Source: Marinitoga hydrogenitolerans DSM 16785 (GTDB taxonomy: Bacteria; Thermotogota; Thermotogae; Petrotogales; Petrotogaceae). From it: a DNA stretch of 32,729 nt. The number at the start of each line of letters is the position of its first letter. Within the stretch, counting starts at the first letter, position 1. The notes under the pieces were generated by a model, which saw only the letters and a program-made list of their open reading frames with translations, did not search any database and was not told the DNA's origin. The position numbers and the translations under genes were made by a program. Location of the stretch: the NCBI RefSeq assembly GCF_900129175.1, contig NZ_FQUI01000026.1, forward strand, positions 1 through 32,729, read 5' to 3'. Shown here piece by piece: positions 1 to 11,454 of the stretch.

Positions 1-149
1 GACATTTTCCGGCAAGTGAAAAACTATACTCTAGTTTAGAAATCTTTTTTAAGAGAACAAGTCTCAGGGGGATGTTATCTAAAACTATTTTACCAGAGGT
101 AAAACTTAAAAACAAGCAAAAAATAAATACTGAAAAAGATGCTCAATAG
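1..149 (+). CDS. 3' end of an unrecognised gene (truncated by window edge)
   Basis: A frame is open from the first full codon (base 3) to a TAG at 147-149, about 48 codons. It reads HFPASEKLYSSLEIFFKRTS and continues with a basic, lysine-rich tail ending EKDAQ. The mix of hydrophobic and charged residues looks like a genuine C-terminus rather than random AT-rich DNA, but I do not recognise the family and the start lies outside the window. Chance openness over 48 codons cannot be excluded. It has the same orientation as the ABC operon but is separated from it by about 150 bp of very AT-rich DNA. Confidence 0.35.
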   Translation, partial: HFPASEKLYSSLEIFFKRTSLRGMLSKTILPEVKLKNKQKINTEKDAQ

Positions 150-297
150 AAAACTACTAATATAAAACATATAACTAAAAACACATAAATCAATATAAAT
201 AAAATATATTTACTTTTCAAAGAGCATATAAATAATAATAATAATCAATAACAATAATATAATTATTCTATACTAATTATACGAGGGGGGAATGAAA
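150..297. other. AT-rich intergenic region upstream of the ABC operon
   Basis: This stretch is almost pure A and T and contains an irregular run of AAT-type triplets at about 229-263. TATAAT (258-263) and TATACT (269-274) could be -10 elements, but neither has a convincing -35 box at 16-18 bp. I looked for a LacI-type palindrome with a central CG and found none; the only CG lies beside the ribosome binding site. A strong Shine-Dalgarno, GAGGGGGG (283-290), precedes the binding-protein gene. Confidence 0.4.
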
Positions 298-1509
298 ATG
301 AAAAAGTTTATTGTTATCTTTATGCTTATTTCTTTGATTGTTGTTGGATTTGGTGTGGAAACATTAGTAGTAACATCAAGATTATGGACTCCACCAACAG
401 AGAAAGAGTTTATTATTAATGAGATTATTAAACCTTTCGAAGATATGTATGGTGTAAAAGTTAGATTCCAAACTATGGATGATCAAAGTATATTAGATCA
501 AATCGATGTTCAGACAAAAACCAATAAAGTAACAACAGATGTAATAATTCTTTATGCTTCTAATATGCCAAAAGCAGTAGATAAAGGATATGTATATGAT
601 TTAACACCATTTGTTTCAAAATGGACAGATAGAACATTTTCTAAAGGATTTGATTCAATGACTGTTTTTAATGGGCGTAGGTATTTTCTTCCTGTTGGTG
701 CAGATGTATATTTAACATTGATAAATAAGAAAGCTTTAAAGTATAAACCAGAGGAGATTGATATAAATAATTTGACATGGGAACAATTGGCAGAATGGGC
801 AAATATTGTTGCCAGAGCAGAAGGGGAAGGAAAATTTGCTGTAACAGGTGTTCCAATGAAATCTCTTATTTATCAAATTGGAGCTATAGCTTTATCATAT
901 GGAGCAGATTGGCCAGATCTTGATAACCCTGGTTCTATGGCAGCATGGTATCTTTTATACAAAATGAAAGATGCATTTTCACCTTCTATAAAAACATATG
1001 ATGATACAAGACCACCTATGAAAAGAGAAGAAACCTGGATGACAGTTGCTCATAGTGCTCGTGTTGGAGAAGTTTATAATAGTAATCCAACACAGTTTAT
1101 TGTAGCGCCAGTTCCAAAAGGACCAGCTGGAAGAGGTTCAGTAGCAGGAACAAGTGGATTCGCTATAGTTAAAGGAACAAAACATTTTGATTTAGCTTTG
1201 AAATTTTTGGAATATATGACAAGACCAGATATAATGTTAAAAGCAAGTAAAGGAACTGGAGGTTTTATCCCTCCTGTTGATGAAGCATTGGAATTTTTGG
1301 GAAATGATTCTAAAGACATAATTATAAAAAATGCAGTTAAAGTAATGAATGAGGGAGTATTGGCATATATTGCTCCTATCTGGAAAGATTGGGGTCAAGT
1401 TAAATTAGTTTATGATGATTTATTCAAGAAAATGATTTTAGAGGATAAAAAGTTTGAACCAGATTTAATGGAATTATATCAATTTAAGATTGATGCAATG
1501 AGAAAATAA
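298..1509 (+). CDS. Sugar ABC transporter, extracellular substrate-binding protein (family 1)
   Basis: This is a family-1 extracellular solute-binding protein that captures a carbohydrate outside the membrane and hands it to the permease pair encoded next. The N-terminus is a signal peptide: MKK, then a hydrophobic stretch (FIVIFMLISLIVVGFG). There is no lipobox cysteine, so secretion or N-terminal anchoring is more likely than lipidation. The body has the features of the family: a VTSRLW opening strand, an ADVYLTLINKKAL segment after the hinge, and GTSGFAIVKGTKHFDLALKF near the C-terminus. An ATG at 292 is in frame, but GAGGGGGG ends one base before it. The ATG at 298 is seven bases away and is the better start, giving 403 residues. 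The ligand cannot be read from sequence; the family includes maltose, trehalose, glucose and inositol binders. Confidence 0.9.
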   Translation: MKKFIVIFMLISLIVVGFGVETLVVTSRLWTPPTEKEFIINEIIKPFEDMYGVKVRFQTMDDQSILDQIDVQTKTNKVTTDVIILYASNMPKAVDKGYVYDLTPFVSKWTDRTFSKGFDSMTVFNGRRYFLPVGADVYLTLINKKALKYKPEEIDINNLTWEQLAEWANIVARAEGEGKFAVTGVPMKSLIYQIGAIALSYGADWPDLDNPGSMAAWYLLYKMKDAFSPSIKTYDDTRPPMKREETWMTVAHSARVGEVYNSNPTQFIVAPVPKGPAGRGSVAGTSGFAIVKGTKHFDLALKFLEYMTRPDIMLKASKGTGGFIPPVDEALEFLGNDSKDIIIKNAVKVMNEGVLAYIAPIWKDWGQVKLVYDDLFKKMILEDKKFEPDLMELYQFKIDAMRK

Positions 1510-1521
1510 ATAATTTTGCGG

Positions 1522-1546
1522 AAGGGGCGTTCTTAAAACGCCCCTT
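1522..1546 (+). terminator. Hairpin between binding-protein and permease genes
   Basis: AAGGGGCGTT (1522-1531) and AACGCCCCTT (1537-1546) form a perfect 10-bp stem with a 5-nt loop, 12 bases after the binding-protein stop codon. Only a short, broken T-run follows, so it is probably a leaky terminator or a 3'-end stabiliser. Such an element would give more binding-protein mRNA than permease mRNA, which is the usual need in ABC importers. Confidence 0.7.
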
Positions 1547-1565
1547 TAATAAAGGGGTGATTTGT

Positions 1566-2438
1566 TTGAAAGATACTTTAGAAAAGAAATGGGTTCCATA
1601 TTTATTAATTACTCCTACAATATTATTTTATATGATTTTTTGGTTAAGACCGGTTTTAACTGCTGTAATTTATAGTTTTTTTGATGAAAATAATATTTTT
1701 ACATTTAATAATTATCTGACGATTTTAAAAGATCCTTTTTTTAAAAAAGCTGTTATTAACACATCTATATTTGTTTTTATATCTGTAACTTTAGAATTTG
1801 TAATCTCGTTATTATTAGCATTAATTATAAATAAAAAATTTAAAGGTGCTCAATTGCTATTATCTATTGCTCTTATACCAATGTCGCTTCCGGCAGTAGC
1901 AGTGGGTGCAATGTGGTCAAGTGGTTTTGCTTCCTATGGGTGGTTAAATAGTTTATTATACCATTTTGGAATAATAGATGCCAATCAAAAAATTCTTTTT
2001 TTAGCAGGAGATGATTTTCAATCTCTGATGCTAATTATATTAATAGATGCATGGCAGGTTATTCCATTTATGATGATTATTTTATTAGCTGGATTACAAG
2101 GGATACCAAAAGATTCTATTGAAGCTGGATATATTTTTGGTGGTACAAAAATTACAGTATTAAAGAAAATTACACTTCCAATGTTAAAATCAAGTATTCA
2201 AACAGCTTTAATATTAAGAATAATTTCAGCAATTCAAGTCTGGTTAATTATTGTAATGATATATGGTTATAGAAGAATTCCTGTTCTTTTAGAAGAAGTA
2301 GTTTTTTATAAAGAACAAATATTAGGATTTTATAGAGTGGCTTTAGCTTATTCTGTAATCGTTTCAATAATTGTTTCGTTTGTTTCTATAATTTATCTTA
2401 AAGTATCTGGTGCGTTTGAAAAGGGTGATGTTCAATGA
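1566..2438 (+). CDS. Sugar ABC transporter permease, MalF type
   Basis: One of two membrane subunits that form the translocation path. It has about six hydrophobic helices, starting with YLLITPTILFYMIFWLRPVL, and an EAA coupling loop (IEAGYIFGGTKITVLKKITL) about two-thirds along that docks on the ATPase. A GTG at 1557 opens a slightly longer frame, but it lies inside the Shine-Dalgarno AGGGGTGA (1553-1560). The TTG at 1566 is correctly spaced, giving 290 residues. It follows a hairpin after the binding-protein gene, and its stop codon overlaps the ATG of the next permease (ATGA), which implies translational coupling. The large periplasmic insertion typical of enterobacterial MalF is absent. 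Confidence 0.9.
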   Translation: MKDTLEKKWVPYLLITPTILFYMIFWLRPVLTAVIYSFFDENNIFTFNNYLTILKDPFFKKAVINTSIFVFISVTLEFVISLLLALIINKKFKGAQLLLSIALIPMSLPAVAVGAMWSSGFASYGWLNSLLYHFGIIDANQKILFLAGDDFQSLMLIILIDAWQVIPFMMIILLAGLQGIPKDSIEAGYIFGGTKITVLKKITLPMLKSSIQTALILRIISAIQVWLIIVMIYGYRRIPVLLEEVVFYKEQILGFYRVALAYSVIVSIIVSFVSIIYLKVSGAFEKGDVQ

Positions 2439-3733
2439 ATATAATAAAATCTCCTAAAAAAATAGTGTCTTCAACACTATTTTATATAGTAATTGCAGGA
2501 ATTATATTTGTTATAATAACACCTATTTATTTTTTGGTAACTATTTCTCTAATGTCTGATCAGGAAGCATATGACTGGCCTACAAGATTAGTCCCTTCAT
2601 TTTTTAATCAATTTCGTCTTGAGTTATCAGAAAATGATAAATACATAATAAGTGTATACAGTCCTTCAAAAGAAGCATATGTGACAATACTTGAAACAAA
2701 TGATTTTGATGAATTACAAACTTTTATTAGAAGAAAAACAAATAGCCATATAAAAAAGGATTTATTTGAAAATCAATTGGAGAAAGTAAAAGAATTAACA
2801 AAGAAAAATTCAAAAGAATTAAAAGTGTTAAATTTAAATAAAAAAAACTTAGAGAGTAAGATAAATTTTTTAAATGTTGAAATTGGTAGATTAAGAGAAA
2901 AAATGGAAATAGCGGAAAAAATGGGAGGTATGGATGAACTTCTGAAACAGATAAAAGAGGAAATAAATAAGAAAGATAAAGAAATAAAAGCGCTTGAAGT
3001 GGAATTAAAAAAAATTGAAGATGATTTTGATAAACTTGGAACTGTCCATTTTAAGGTTGCCAAAAAATTATTCGATAATTATGTAACATTTTTTAGAGTT
3101 ACAAGCGATGCATTTCCAGCGTTAATAAGAAGTATACAGGTTGCAGCACTTACAGTTTTGATTTCCTTAACTATAGGTGGTATGGCTGGATATGCTTTTG
3201 CAAGATATTATTTTAAAGGAAAAAATATGTTGAAATTAAGTGTTTTATTTGTAAGAATGTTTCCGGGTATTTCTATAGCTATGCCAATGGTAATTATTTT
3301 AATTAATATGGGATTTTACGATAAACCTATTGGATTATCTTTGGTGTATTCTGTTGGGCAAATTGGAATGACGATTTGGATAACAGCAAGTATATTTATG
3401 GGAATATCAGTTGAGTTGGAGGAAGCAGCTATGGTTTTTGGAACATCAAGGTTTGGTGCATTTATGAAAATTACACTTCCTTTGGCTTTACCAGGATTAG
3501 CAGCGAGTGCGATGTATGCATTTATAGGTAGCTGGGCAGAAACAGCTCAAGCTATAGTTTTAACACAATTTAACCCAACGTTTCCTGTTGTGGTTTATCA
3601 AACTTTGGTAGGAGCTAAGGGTTTAATAAATTTAAGTGCAGCAGGTGGCGTGGCTTTGGCACTTCCAGCTGTAATATTTACTTTAATTATTAGACGTTAT
3701 ATACTTCAAATGTGGGGTGGAGTGAGAGTATAA
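2435..3733 (+). CDS. Sugar ABC transporter permease, MalG type, with a coiled-coil insertion
   Basis: The second membrane subunit of the importer. At 432 residues it is about 150 longer than ordinary MalG-type permeases. Residues 11-38 form the first membrane helix. An insert then occupies about residues 61-215, and the remaining helices begin near 226. The core is otherwise normal, with a MalG-like AGYAFARYYF segment and an EAA loop (about 329-350, EEAAMVFGTSRFGAFMKITL). The insert contains a long charged helical stretch (about 108-200), rich in K/E/L and breaking only at MGGM (163-166), which looks like an antiparallel coiled-coil hairpin. By MalG topology the insert lies in the first extracytoplasmic loop, where it could contact the binding protein or the envelope; that role is my inference. 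The start overlaps the upstream stop. Confidence 0.88.
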   Translation: MNIIKSPKKIVSSTLFYIVIAGIIFVIITPIYFLVTISLMSDQEAYDWPTRLVPSFFNQFRLELSENDKYIISVYSPSKEAYVTILETNDFDELQTFIRRKTNSHIKKDLFENQLEKVKELTKKNSKELKVLNLNKKNLESKINFLNVEIGRLREKMEIAEKMGGMDELLKQIKEEINKKDKEIKALEVELKKIEDDFDKLGTVHFKVAKKLFDNYVTFFRVTSDAFPALIRSIQVAALTVLISLTIGGMAGYAFARYYFKGKNMLKLSVLFVRMFPGISIAMPMVIILINMGFYDKPIGLSLVYSVGQIGMTIWITASIFMGISVELEEAAMVFGTSRFGAFMKITLPLALPGLAASAMYAFIGSWAETAQAIVLTQFNPTFPVVVYQTLVGAKGLINLSAAGGVALALPAVIFTLIIRRYILQMWGGVRV

Positions 3734-3759
3734 ATAATAAAGATAAGGAGAGATAAGAT

Positions 3760-4854
3760 ATGGCTACATTAGAACTTATCCAACTTTCAAAAAAATATGG
3801 AAAAACAGTTTGGGGAGCTAAAGATGTTAACTTAAAGGTAGATAATGGAGAATTTGTAGTGTTTTTAGGTCCTTCAGGATGTGGAAAAACAACAACTTTA
3901 AGAATGATAGCAGGGTTGGAAGAGGTAACTATTGGAAAAATTTTTATTGATGGTAAAGATGTTACTTATTTAGAGCCAAGGAAAAGAGAGGTTAGTATGG
4001 TTTTTCAGAGCTATGCAGTATGGCCTCATATGACGGTGTATGAAAATATTGCGTTTCCCCTAAAACTGAAAAAAATGTCCAAATCAGAGGTGGATATAAT
4101 AGTAAAAGAAGTTTCTGAAATGGTTAAAATAAAAGAATATTTAAATCGTTATCCACGTCAATTATCAGGAGGTCAAAGACAGAGAGTAGCTTTAGCCAGA
4201 GCTTTAGCTGTTAAACCTAAAATATTTTTGATGGATGAACCTCTTTCTAATTTAGATGCAAAATTAAGAGTTAAAATGAGAACAGAGCTTAAAGCTATTC
4301 ATAATCAAACAGGAGCCACCACCATTTTTGTAACACATGATCAATCAGAAGCATTATCTATGGCAGACCGAATAGTGGTAATGAGAGATGGGCATATTGA
4401 ACAAGTAGGAACACCAGATGATGTTTATTTTGATAGTGAAAATATATTTGTAGCTGGATTTATAGGAACACCACCTACCAATTTTTTTGAAATGAATATA
4501 AATGTTGAAAAAGGAAAAGTTAAGTTTTTCAATGAGCATTTGGAATTTTATTTACCAGATAAAATAAAAAATATATTAAAAGATTATAATAAAAATAAAA
4601 TAATATTAGGAATTAGGCCAGAAAGTTTTGAAATAGTTGATGAAAAAGACAAATCGTATTTTACAGAAAAGGTTTTAGTTGTAGAACCTCAAGGATCTCA
4701 TCAAATTATAGCTCTTAAAATTGGGGAGCAAATAGTTAAAATAATTGCACCATCTTTTCCGAAATATAAACCAAATGATGTAATAAATATAGGTTTTGAT
4801 GAGGATAGAATAATGCTTTTTGATATTGACAATAAAAAAAGAGTAAGAGGGTGA
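3760..4854 (+). CDS. Sugar ABC transporter ATP-binding protein, MalK/UgpC type
   Basis: This ATPase powers the importer on the cytoplasmic face. All catalytic motifs are intact: Walker A GPSGCGKTT (37-45), Q-loop Gln83, signature LSGGQRQ (135-141), Walker B IFLMDE (155-160), D-loop and switch His193 (VTHDQ). Residues after about 240 form the C-terminal regulatory/TOBE-like region of MalK-type proteins (GIRPESFEI), and the total of 364 residues is normal. The ATG follows AAGGAGAGATA. Having the ATPase inside the operon suggests a dedicated energiser; in many Gram-positive bacteria a single MsmK serves several importers. Its end abuts the glycosyltransferase gene. Confidence 0.95.
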   Translation: MATLELIQLSKKYGKTVWGAKDVNLKVDNGEFVVFLGPSGCGKTTTLRMIAGLEEVTIGKIFIDGKDVTYLEPRKREVSMVFQSYAVWPHMTVYENIAFPLKLKKMSKSEVDIIVKEVSEMVKIKEYLNRYPRQLSGGQRQRVALARALAVKPKIFLMDEPLSNLDAKLRVKMRTELKAIHNQTGATTIFVTHDQSEALSMADRIVVMRDGHIEQVGTPDDVYFDSENIFVAGFIGTPPTNFFEMNINVEKGKVKFFNEHLEFYLPDKIKNILKDYNKNKIILGIRPESFEIVDEKDKSYFTEKVLVVEPQGSHQIIALKIGEQIVKIIAPSFPKYKPNDVINIGFDEDRIMLFDIDNKKRVRG

Positions 4855-4859
4855 TAAAG

Positions 4860-6164
4860 ATGAATGTGGCATTATTACATTATCGAGGAGGTTTAATGGA
4901 TGGAGTTTCATTGGAAATGGAAAAATGGAAAAAAGTGTTAGAAAAATTAGGGCATAAAGTAGATATTGTTGCAGGGAATAATAATAATGGCGTAGATGTT
5001 TATATCAAAGAAATAGGATTTGAAACACCAGAATATAAATTAATAAATAAAAATTCTTTTGAAAAACTAGAGGATTTTTCCGAGAATGAATTGATTGAAT
5101 TGATTGATTTAAAAAGCACTGAAATATTACATATATTCAATGAAAAATTAAGTAAATATGATATAATAATCTCAAATAATGTATGGTCGCTAGGTGCTTA
5201 TTTGCCAGTAGCAATAGCCTTGAAAAAATATGCAGATAAAAATAAAGAAAAAATATTTATTTCTCATCATCATGATTTCTGGTGGGAAAGAGAATATTTC
5301 TTACATCCAACTACTGAAAAAATAAAAGAACTGTTAATAAAATATTGTCCATCTGTTGGGAATAATATAAAACATGTAGTTATTAATTCTTTTGCAAAAG
5401 ATGAATTGTATAAGAGAAAAAATATTAATTCAACAATTGTTCCTAATGTTATGAATTTTGATGAACCTTTTGAAGTTAGTAAAATACTGAATAATAAAAT
5501 TAGACAGGAATTTAATATACCTTCAAGTAGTGTAGTATTTTTACAAGCTACAAGAATAACAAGAAGAAAAGCAATTGAATTGGCAATAGATTTAATGGAA
5601 AATGTCAATTATAAAATGAAAGATTATGTTGGAAAAAAATTATATAATGATGAAATATATAATGGAGAAAATTTTTTAGTATTTTCTGGTATGTCTGAAG
5701 ATGAAGAATATAAAAATGAACTTTATAAAAAAGCAGAAGAATTAAATGTAAAAATAATTGATATGTATGATTTTGTAGAAAAAGGGATATGGAGTTTTTG
5801 GGATATTTATAGTGTTTCAGATATAATAACCTATCCTTCAATTTTAGAAGGATGGGGGAATCAATTACTTGAAGCTATTATTGCAAAAAAGCCTGTAGTT
5901 TTGTTTGAGTATGATGTGTTTTTAAAAGATATAAAATTTTCAGGGTTAGAGTATATAAGTTTAGGAAATAAATATATAAAAAAGAATGGATTAATGGAAA
6001 TTGACAATAAAATTCTTGAAGATGCTTCTAATTCAATAATAAAAATTTTGTTTGATAAAAATAAATATTTTGAAATGGTAAACAAAAACTTCGGAATAGG
6101 AAAAAAAGAATTTGGTTTTAAAACGTTGGAAGAAATAATAAAAAGACTTTTAAATAATATATGA
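4860..6164 (+). CDS. GT4-family glycosyltransferase
   Basis: A retaining GT-B glycosyltransferase. The N-terminal acceptor domain opens with MNVALLHYRGGLMDGVSLEM, containing the glycine-rich loop of the GT4 clan. The C-terminal donor-binding domain has ITRRKAIELAIDL and an EX7E motif (EGWGNQLLE). The best-spaced start is the ATG at 4860, after AGAGGGTG that overlaps the ATPase stop; a GTG at 4851 is less likely. The gene sits inside a sugar-importer operon. This recalls the treT gene in archaeal trehalose/maltose operons, but the long N-terminal region of TreT is missing. The overall form also resembles mannosylglucosylglycerate synthases of Petrotoga, so synthesis or turnover of a compatible-solute glycoside is possible. 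The substrate is not established. Confidence 0.8.
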   Translation: MNVALLHYRGGLMDGVSLEMEKWKKVLEKLGHKVDIVAGNNNNGVDVYIKEIGFETPEYKLINKNSFEKLEDFSENELIELIDLKSTEILHIFNEKLSKYDIIISNNVWSLGAYLPVAIALKKYADKNKEKIFISHHHDFWWEREYFLHPTTEKIKELLIKYCPSVGNNIKHVVINSFAKDELYKRKNINSTIVPNVMNFDEPFEVSKILNNKIRQEFNIPSSSVVFLQATRITRRKAIELAIDLMENVNYKMKDYVGKKLYNDEIYNGENFLVFSGMSEDEEYKNELYKKAEELNVKIIDMYDFVEKGIWSFWDIYSVSDIITYPSILEGWGNQLLEAIIAKKPVVLFEYDVFLKDIKFSGLEYISLGNKYIKKNGLMEIDNKILEDASNSIIKILFDKNKYFEMVNKNFGIGKKEFGFKTLEEIIKRLLNNI

Positions 6165-6174
6165 AAACATATGA

Positions 6175-7159
<985 letters not shown>

Positions 7160-7161
<2 letters not shown>

Positions 7162-7190
7162 CCAGGGGTCAGTCCTCTGGTTATTTGTTT
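7160..7190 (+). terminator. Rho-independent terminator of the ABC/LacI operon
   Basis: AACCAGGGG (7160-7168) pairs with CCTCTGGTT (7174-7182), with one G-T wobble, around a 5-nt loop. ATTTGTTT follows. The stem starts within the lacI stop codon. Confidence 0.8.
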
Positions 7191-7225
7191 GTAAAGATAT
7201 TTTTAATTATAAAGAAATTTATCAA

Positions 7226-7234
7226 TGGTATAAT
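7226..7234 (+). promoter_or_regulatory. Extended -10 promoter for the small gene at 7266
   Basis: TGGTATAAT is a full consensus -10 hexamer with a TG extension, 32 bases upstream of the start codon. No good -35 box is visible at the right distance, which is compatible with an extended -10 promoter. Confidence 0.5.
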
Positions 7235-7265
7235 GAAAATGATAAAAAACAAAGGAGGGAAGAAG

Positions 7266-7535
7266 ATGCCTATAAATTATGGTACAGATACAGGAAAAGG
7301 TTATTACAAAGAAGAAGATTTATCAATATTTTTAAAAGCGATTGAAAGTTCGATAATTAAAGCACCTGTAAAGGATAATAGAATATTGTTGAGTGATTTG
7401 TGGGTTGTTTCATCGCTACCAAAAGATTTAATAATAGAAGTTTTAGAAAAGTATGAAGAGAATTTGACTGTACCTGAAGATATTGAAGAAATATATGATG
7501 ATAGAAATAATAAAATAATTTGGAAGAAAAAATGA
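7266..7535 (+). CDS. Small hypothetical protein upstream of groESL
   Basis: An 89-residue protein that I do not recognise. The frame can be extended upstream to 7185, but AAAGGAGGGA (7251-7260) places the start at the ATG at 7266 (MPINYGTDTGKGYY). The middle and end (ILLSDLWVVSS, LPKDLIIEVLEKY, then two strands ending NNKIIWKKK) suggest a small alpha/beta domain, possibly winged-helix-like with a C-terminal wing; this is only a pattern-based guess. It has its own extended -10 promoter, and the groE promoter starts about 80 bp after it, so it is probably transcribed independently of groESL. No signal peptide, membrane helix or cysteine motif is present. Confidence 0.65.
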   Translation: MPINYGTDTGKGYYKEEDLSIFLKAIESSIIKAPVKDNRILLSDLWVVSSLPKDLIIEVLEKYEENLTVPEDIEEIYDDRNNKIIWKKK

Positions 7536-7613
7536 ATATAAAGAAAAAAAGAGAAAATTAATATTAATCGATTTTATTTTAAAATAACATGCCGTAATCA
7601 ATTATAATCAAAC

Positions 7614-7642
7614 TTGAATATTTTTTCAAGAAAGGGTATCAT
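7614..7642 (+). promoter_or_regulatory. Sigma-A promoter of groESL
   Basis: TTGAAT (7614-7619) and TATCAT (7637-7642) are separated by exactly 17 bp, and transcription would start near 7649, just before the CIRCE operator. The decamer ATATTAATCG occurs at the -10 region (7641-7650) and again at 7561-7570; I attach no function to that repeat. Confidence 0.7.
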
Positions 7643-7654
7643 ATTAATCGGAAA

Positions 7655-7681
7655 TTAGCACTCGGATACTTTGACTGCTAA
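7655..7681 (+). promoter_or_regulatory. CIRCE operator (HrcA binding site)
   Basis: TTAGCACTC (7655-7663), a 9-bp spacer, then GACTGCTAA (7673-7681). The CIRCE consensus is TTAGCACTC-N9-GAGTGCTAA, so the left arm is perfect and the right arm differs at one base (C for G). It lies just downstream of the predicted groE start site, the normal position for repression by HrcA. hrcA itself is not in the window. Confidence 0.93.
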
Positions 7682-7713
7682 AAAATAAAAATTGAGTAAG
7701 GAGGGAGATATGA

Positions 7714-9617
<1,904 letters not shown>

Positions 9618-9630
9618 TAATAATCAATTT

Positions 9631-9660
9631 AAGCCGCCTCAGAAGGGCGGCTTATCTATT
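9631..9660 (+). terminator. groESL terminator
   Basis: AAGCCGCC (9631-9638) pairs with GGCGGCTT (9646-9653) around a 7-nt loop. A T-rich tail follows, 13 bases after the groEL stop codon. Confidence 0.88.
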
Positions 9661-9802
9661 TTATAATCCGAAAAAGAGTGGTTAATATTAGGAGATTAAA
9701 GACATATGTTAAAATTTATGTTCTTGATCAATGAAAAATTTTTCATATAAAAATAGAGAATTTTTAATTTATTTAAACATAATCATTAAAAATTGAGATT
9801 TA

Positions 9803-9811
9803 TGGTATAAT
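9803..9811 (+). promoter_or_regulatory. Extended -10 promoter of ybaB
   Basis: TGGTATAAT at 9803-9811, in the longer context ATGGTATAAT, the same decamer seen at 7225-7234. No good -35 box is seen. The 256-bp gap between groEL and this gene otherwise shows only the groE terminator and AT-rich DNA. Confidence 0.5.
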
Positions 9812-9873
9812 ATAACTGATAAGCGATTATTAATAATACTTTATATATAATAGTAGAAAAGTGAGGGGAAAAT

Positions 9874-10257
9874 ATGGCTAAAAAGATTAGAGGATTAGGT
9901 GGTAGGAGTTTAAAATCATCTGGCGGTAAAAAAAATGATATTATGAAATTAATGCAAGAAGCTCAAAAAACTCAGGAATTAATGGAACAAGAATTAAAAC
10001 AATTTGAAAATGAATTATCTATTAAAGAATTTGAAGCTACCAGTGGTGGTGGAGTCGTAAAGGTTATAGTTACAGGAGATCTAAGAGTTAAAGATATAGA
10101 AATTTCTGATGAGTTAGAAGATGAAGAATTTGAGATAATAAAAGATATGATAATAGCAGCAACGAATGAAGCTTTAGAAAAAGCAAAATTATATAAAGAA
10201 GAAGAAACGGAAAAAATATCTCAAAAATATCTTGGAGGATTAAATTTTGGTATGTAA
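9874..10257 (+). CDS. YbaB/EbfC family nucleoid-associated protein
   Basis: A 127-residue DNA-binding protein of the YbaB/EbfC family, which forms tweezer-like dimers that bind and compact DNA. The family core runs from KLMQEAQKTQELMEQELKQF through the conserved ATSGGGVVKVIVTGDLRVKDIEI strand region to the long C-terminal helix. A glycine/lysine/serine-rich N-terminal extension (AKKIRGLGGRSLKSSGGKK) precedes the core; it is basic and may add DNA contacts (inference). In many bacteria ybaB lies between dnaX and recR, but here it is alone between groEL and gap. ATG follows GTGAGGGGA. Confidence 0.93.
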   Translation: MAKKIRGLGGRSLKSSGGKKNDIMKLMQEAQKTQELMEQELKQFENELSIKEFEATSGGGVVKVIVTGDLRVKDIEISDELEDEEFEIIKDMIIAATNEALEKAKLYKEEETEKISQKYLGGLNFGM

Positions 10258-10368
10258 TTAACAATATCTAAATATAATTATCGATAATTTTTTATTTTAA
10301 TAAAGCTATTGTTAAAATAAGAAGGTTATAATATCATTAGAGAAAAAAATAACAATCATTTATCATAA

Positions 10369-11391
<1,023 letters not shown>

Positions 11392-11407
11392 TAAAAAGAA
11401 TGAAAAT

Positions 11408-11429
11408 AGGGGACTTATATAAGTCCCCT
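11408..11429 (+). terminator. Perfect palindromic hairpin between gap and pgk
   Basis: AGGGGACTTA directly followed by its complement arm through TATAAGTCCCCT is a perfect 22-bp palindrome, 16 bases after the gap stop. Only a weak T-run (TTAATGAT) follows, and the pgk ribosome binding site begins 12 bases later. It is more likely a partial terminator or RNA-processing and stability element that tunes gap against pgk than a full stop. Confidence 0.6.
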
Positions 11430-11454
11430 TTAATGATAAAAAGGAGGGAAATTT

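Noticed and set aside
150-291. LacI operator upstream of the binding-protein gene
   Set aside because: No palindrome with a central CG is present; the only CG is beside the Shine-Dalgarno. The repressor may bind elsewhere or recognise an unusual site.
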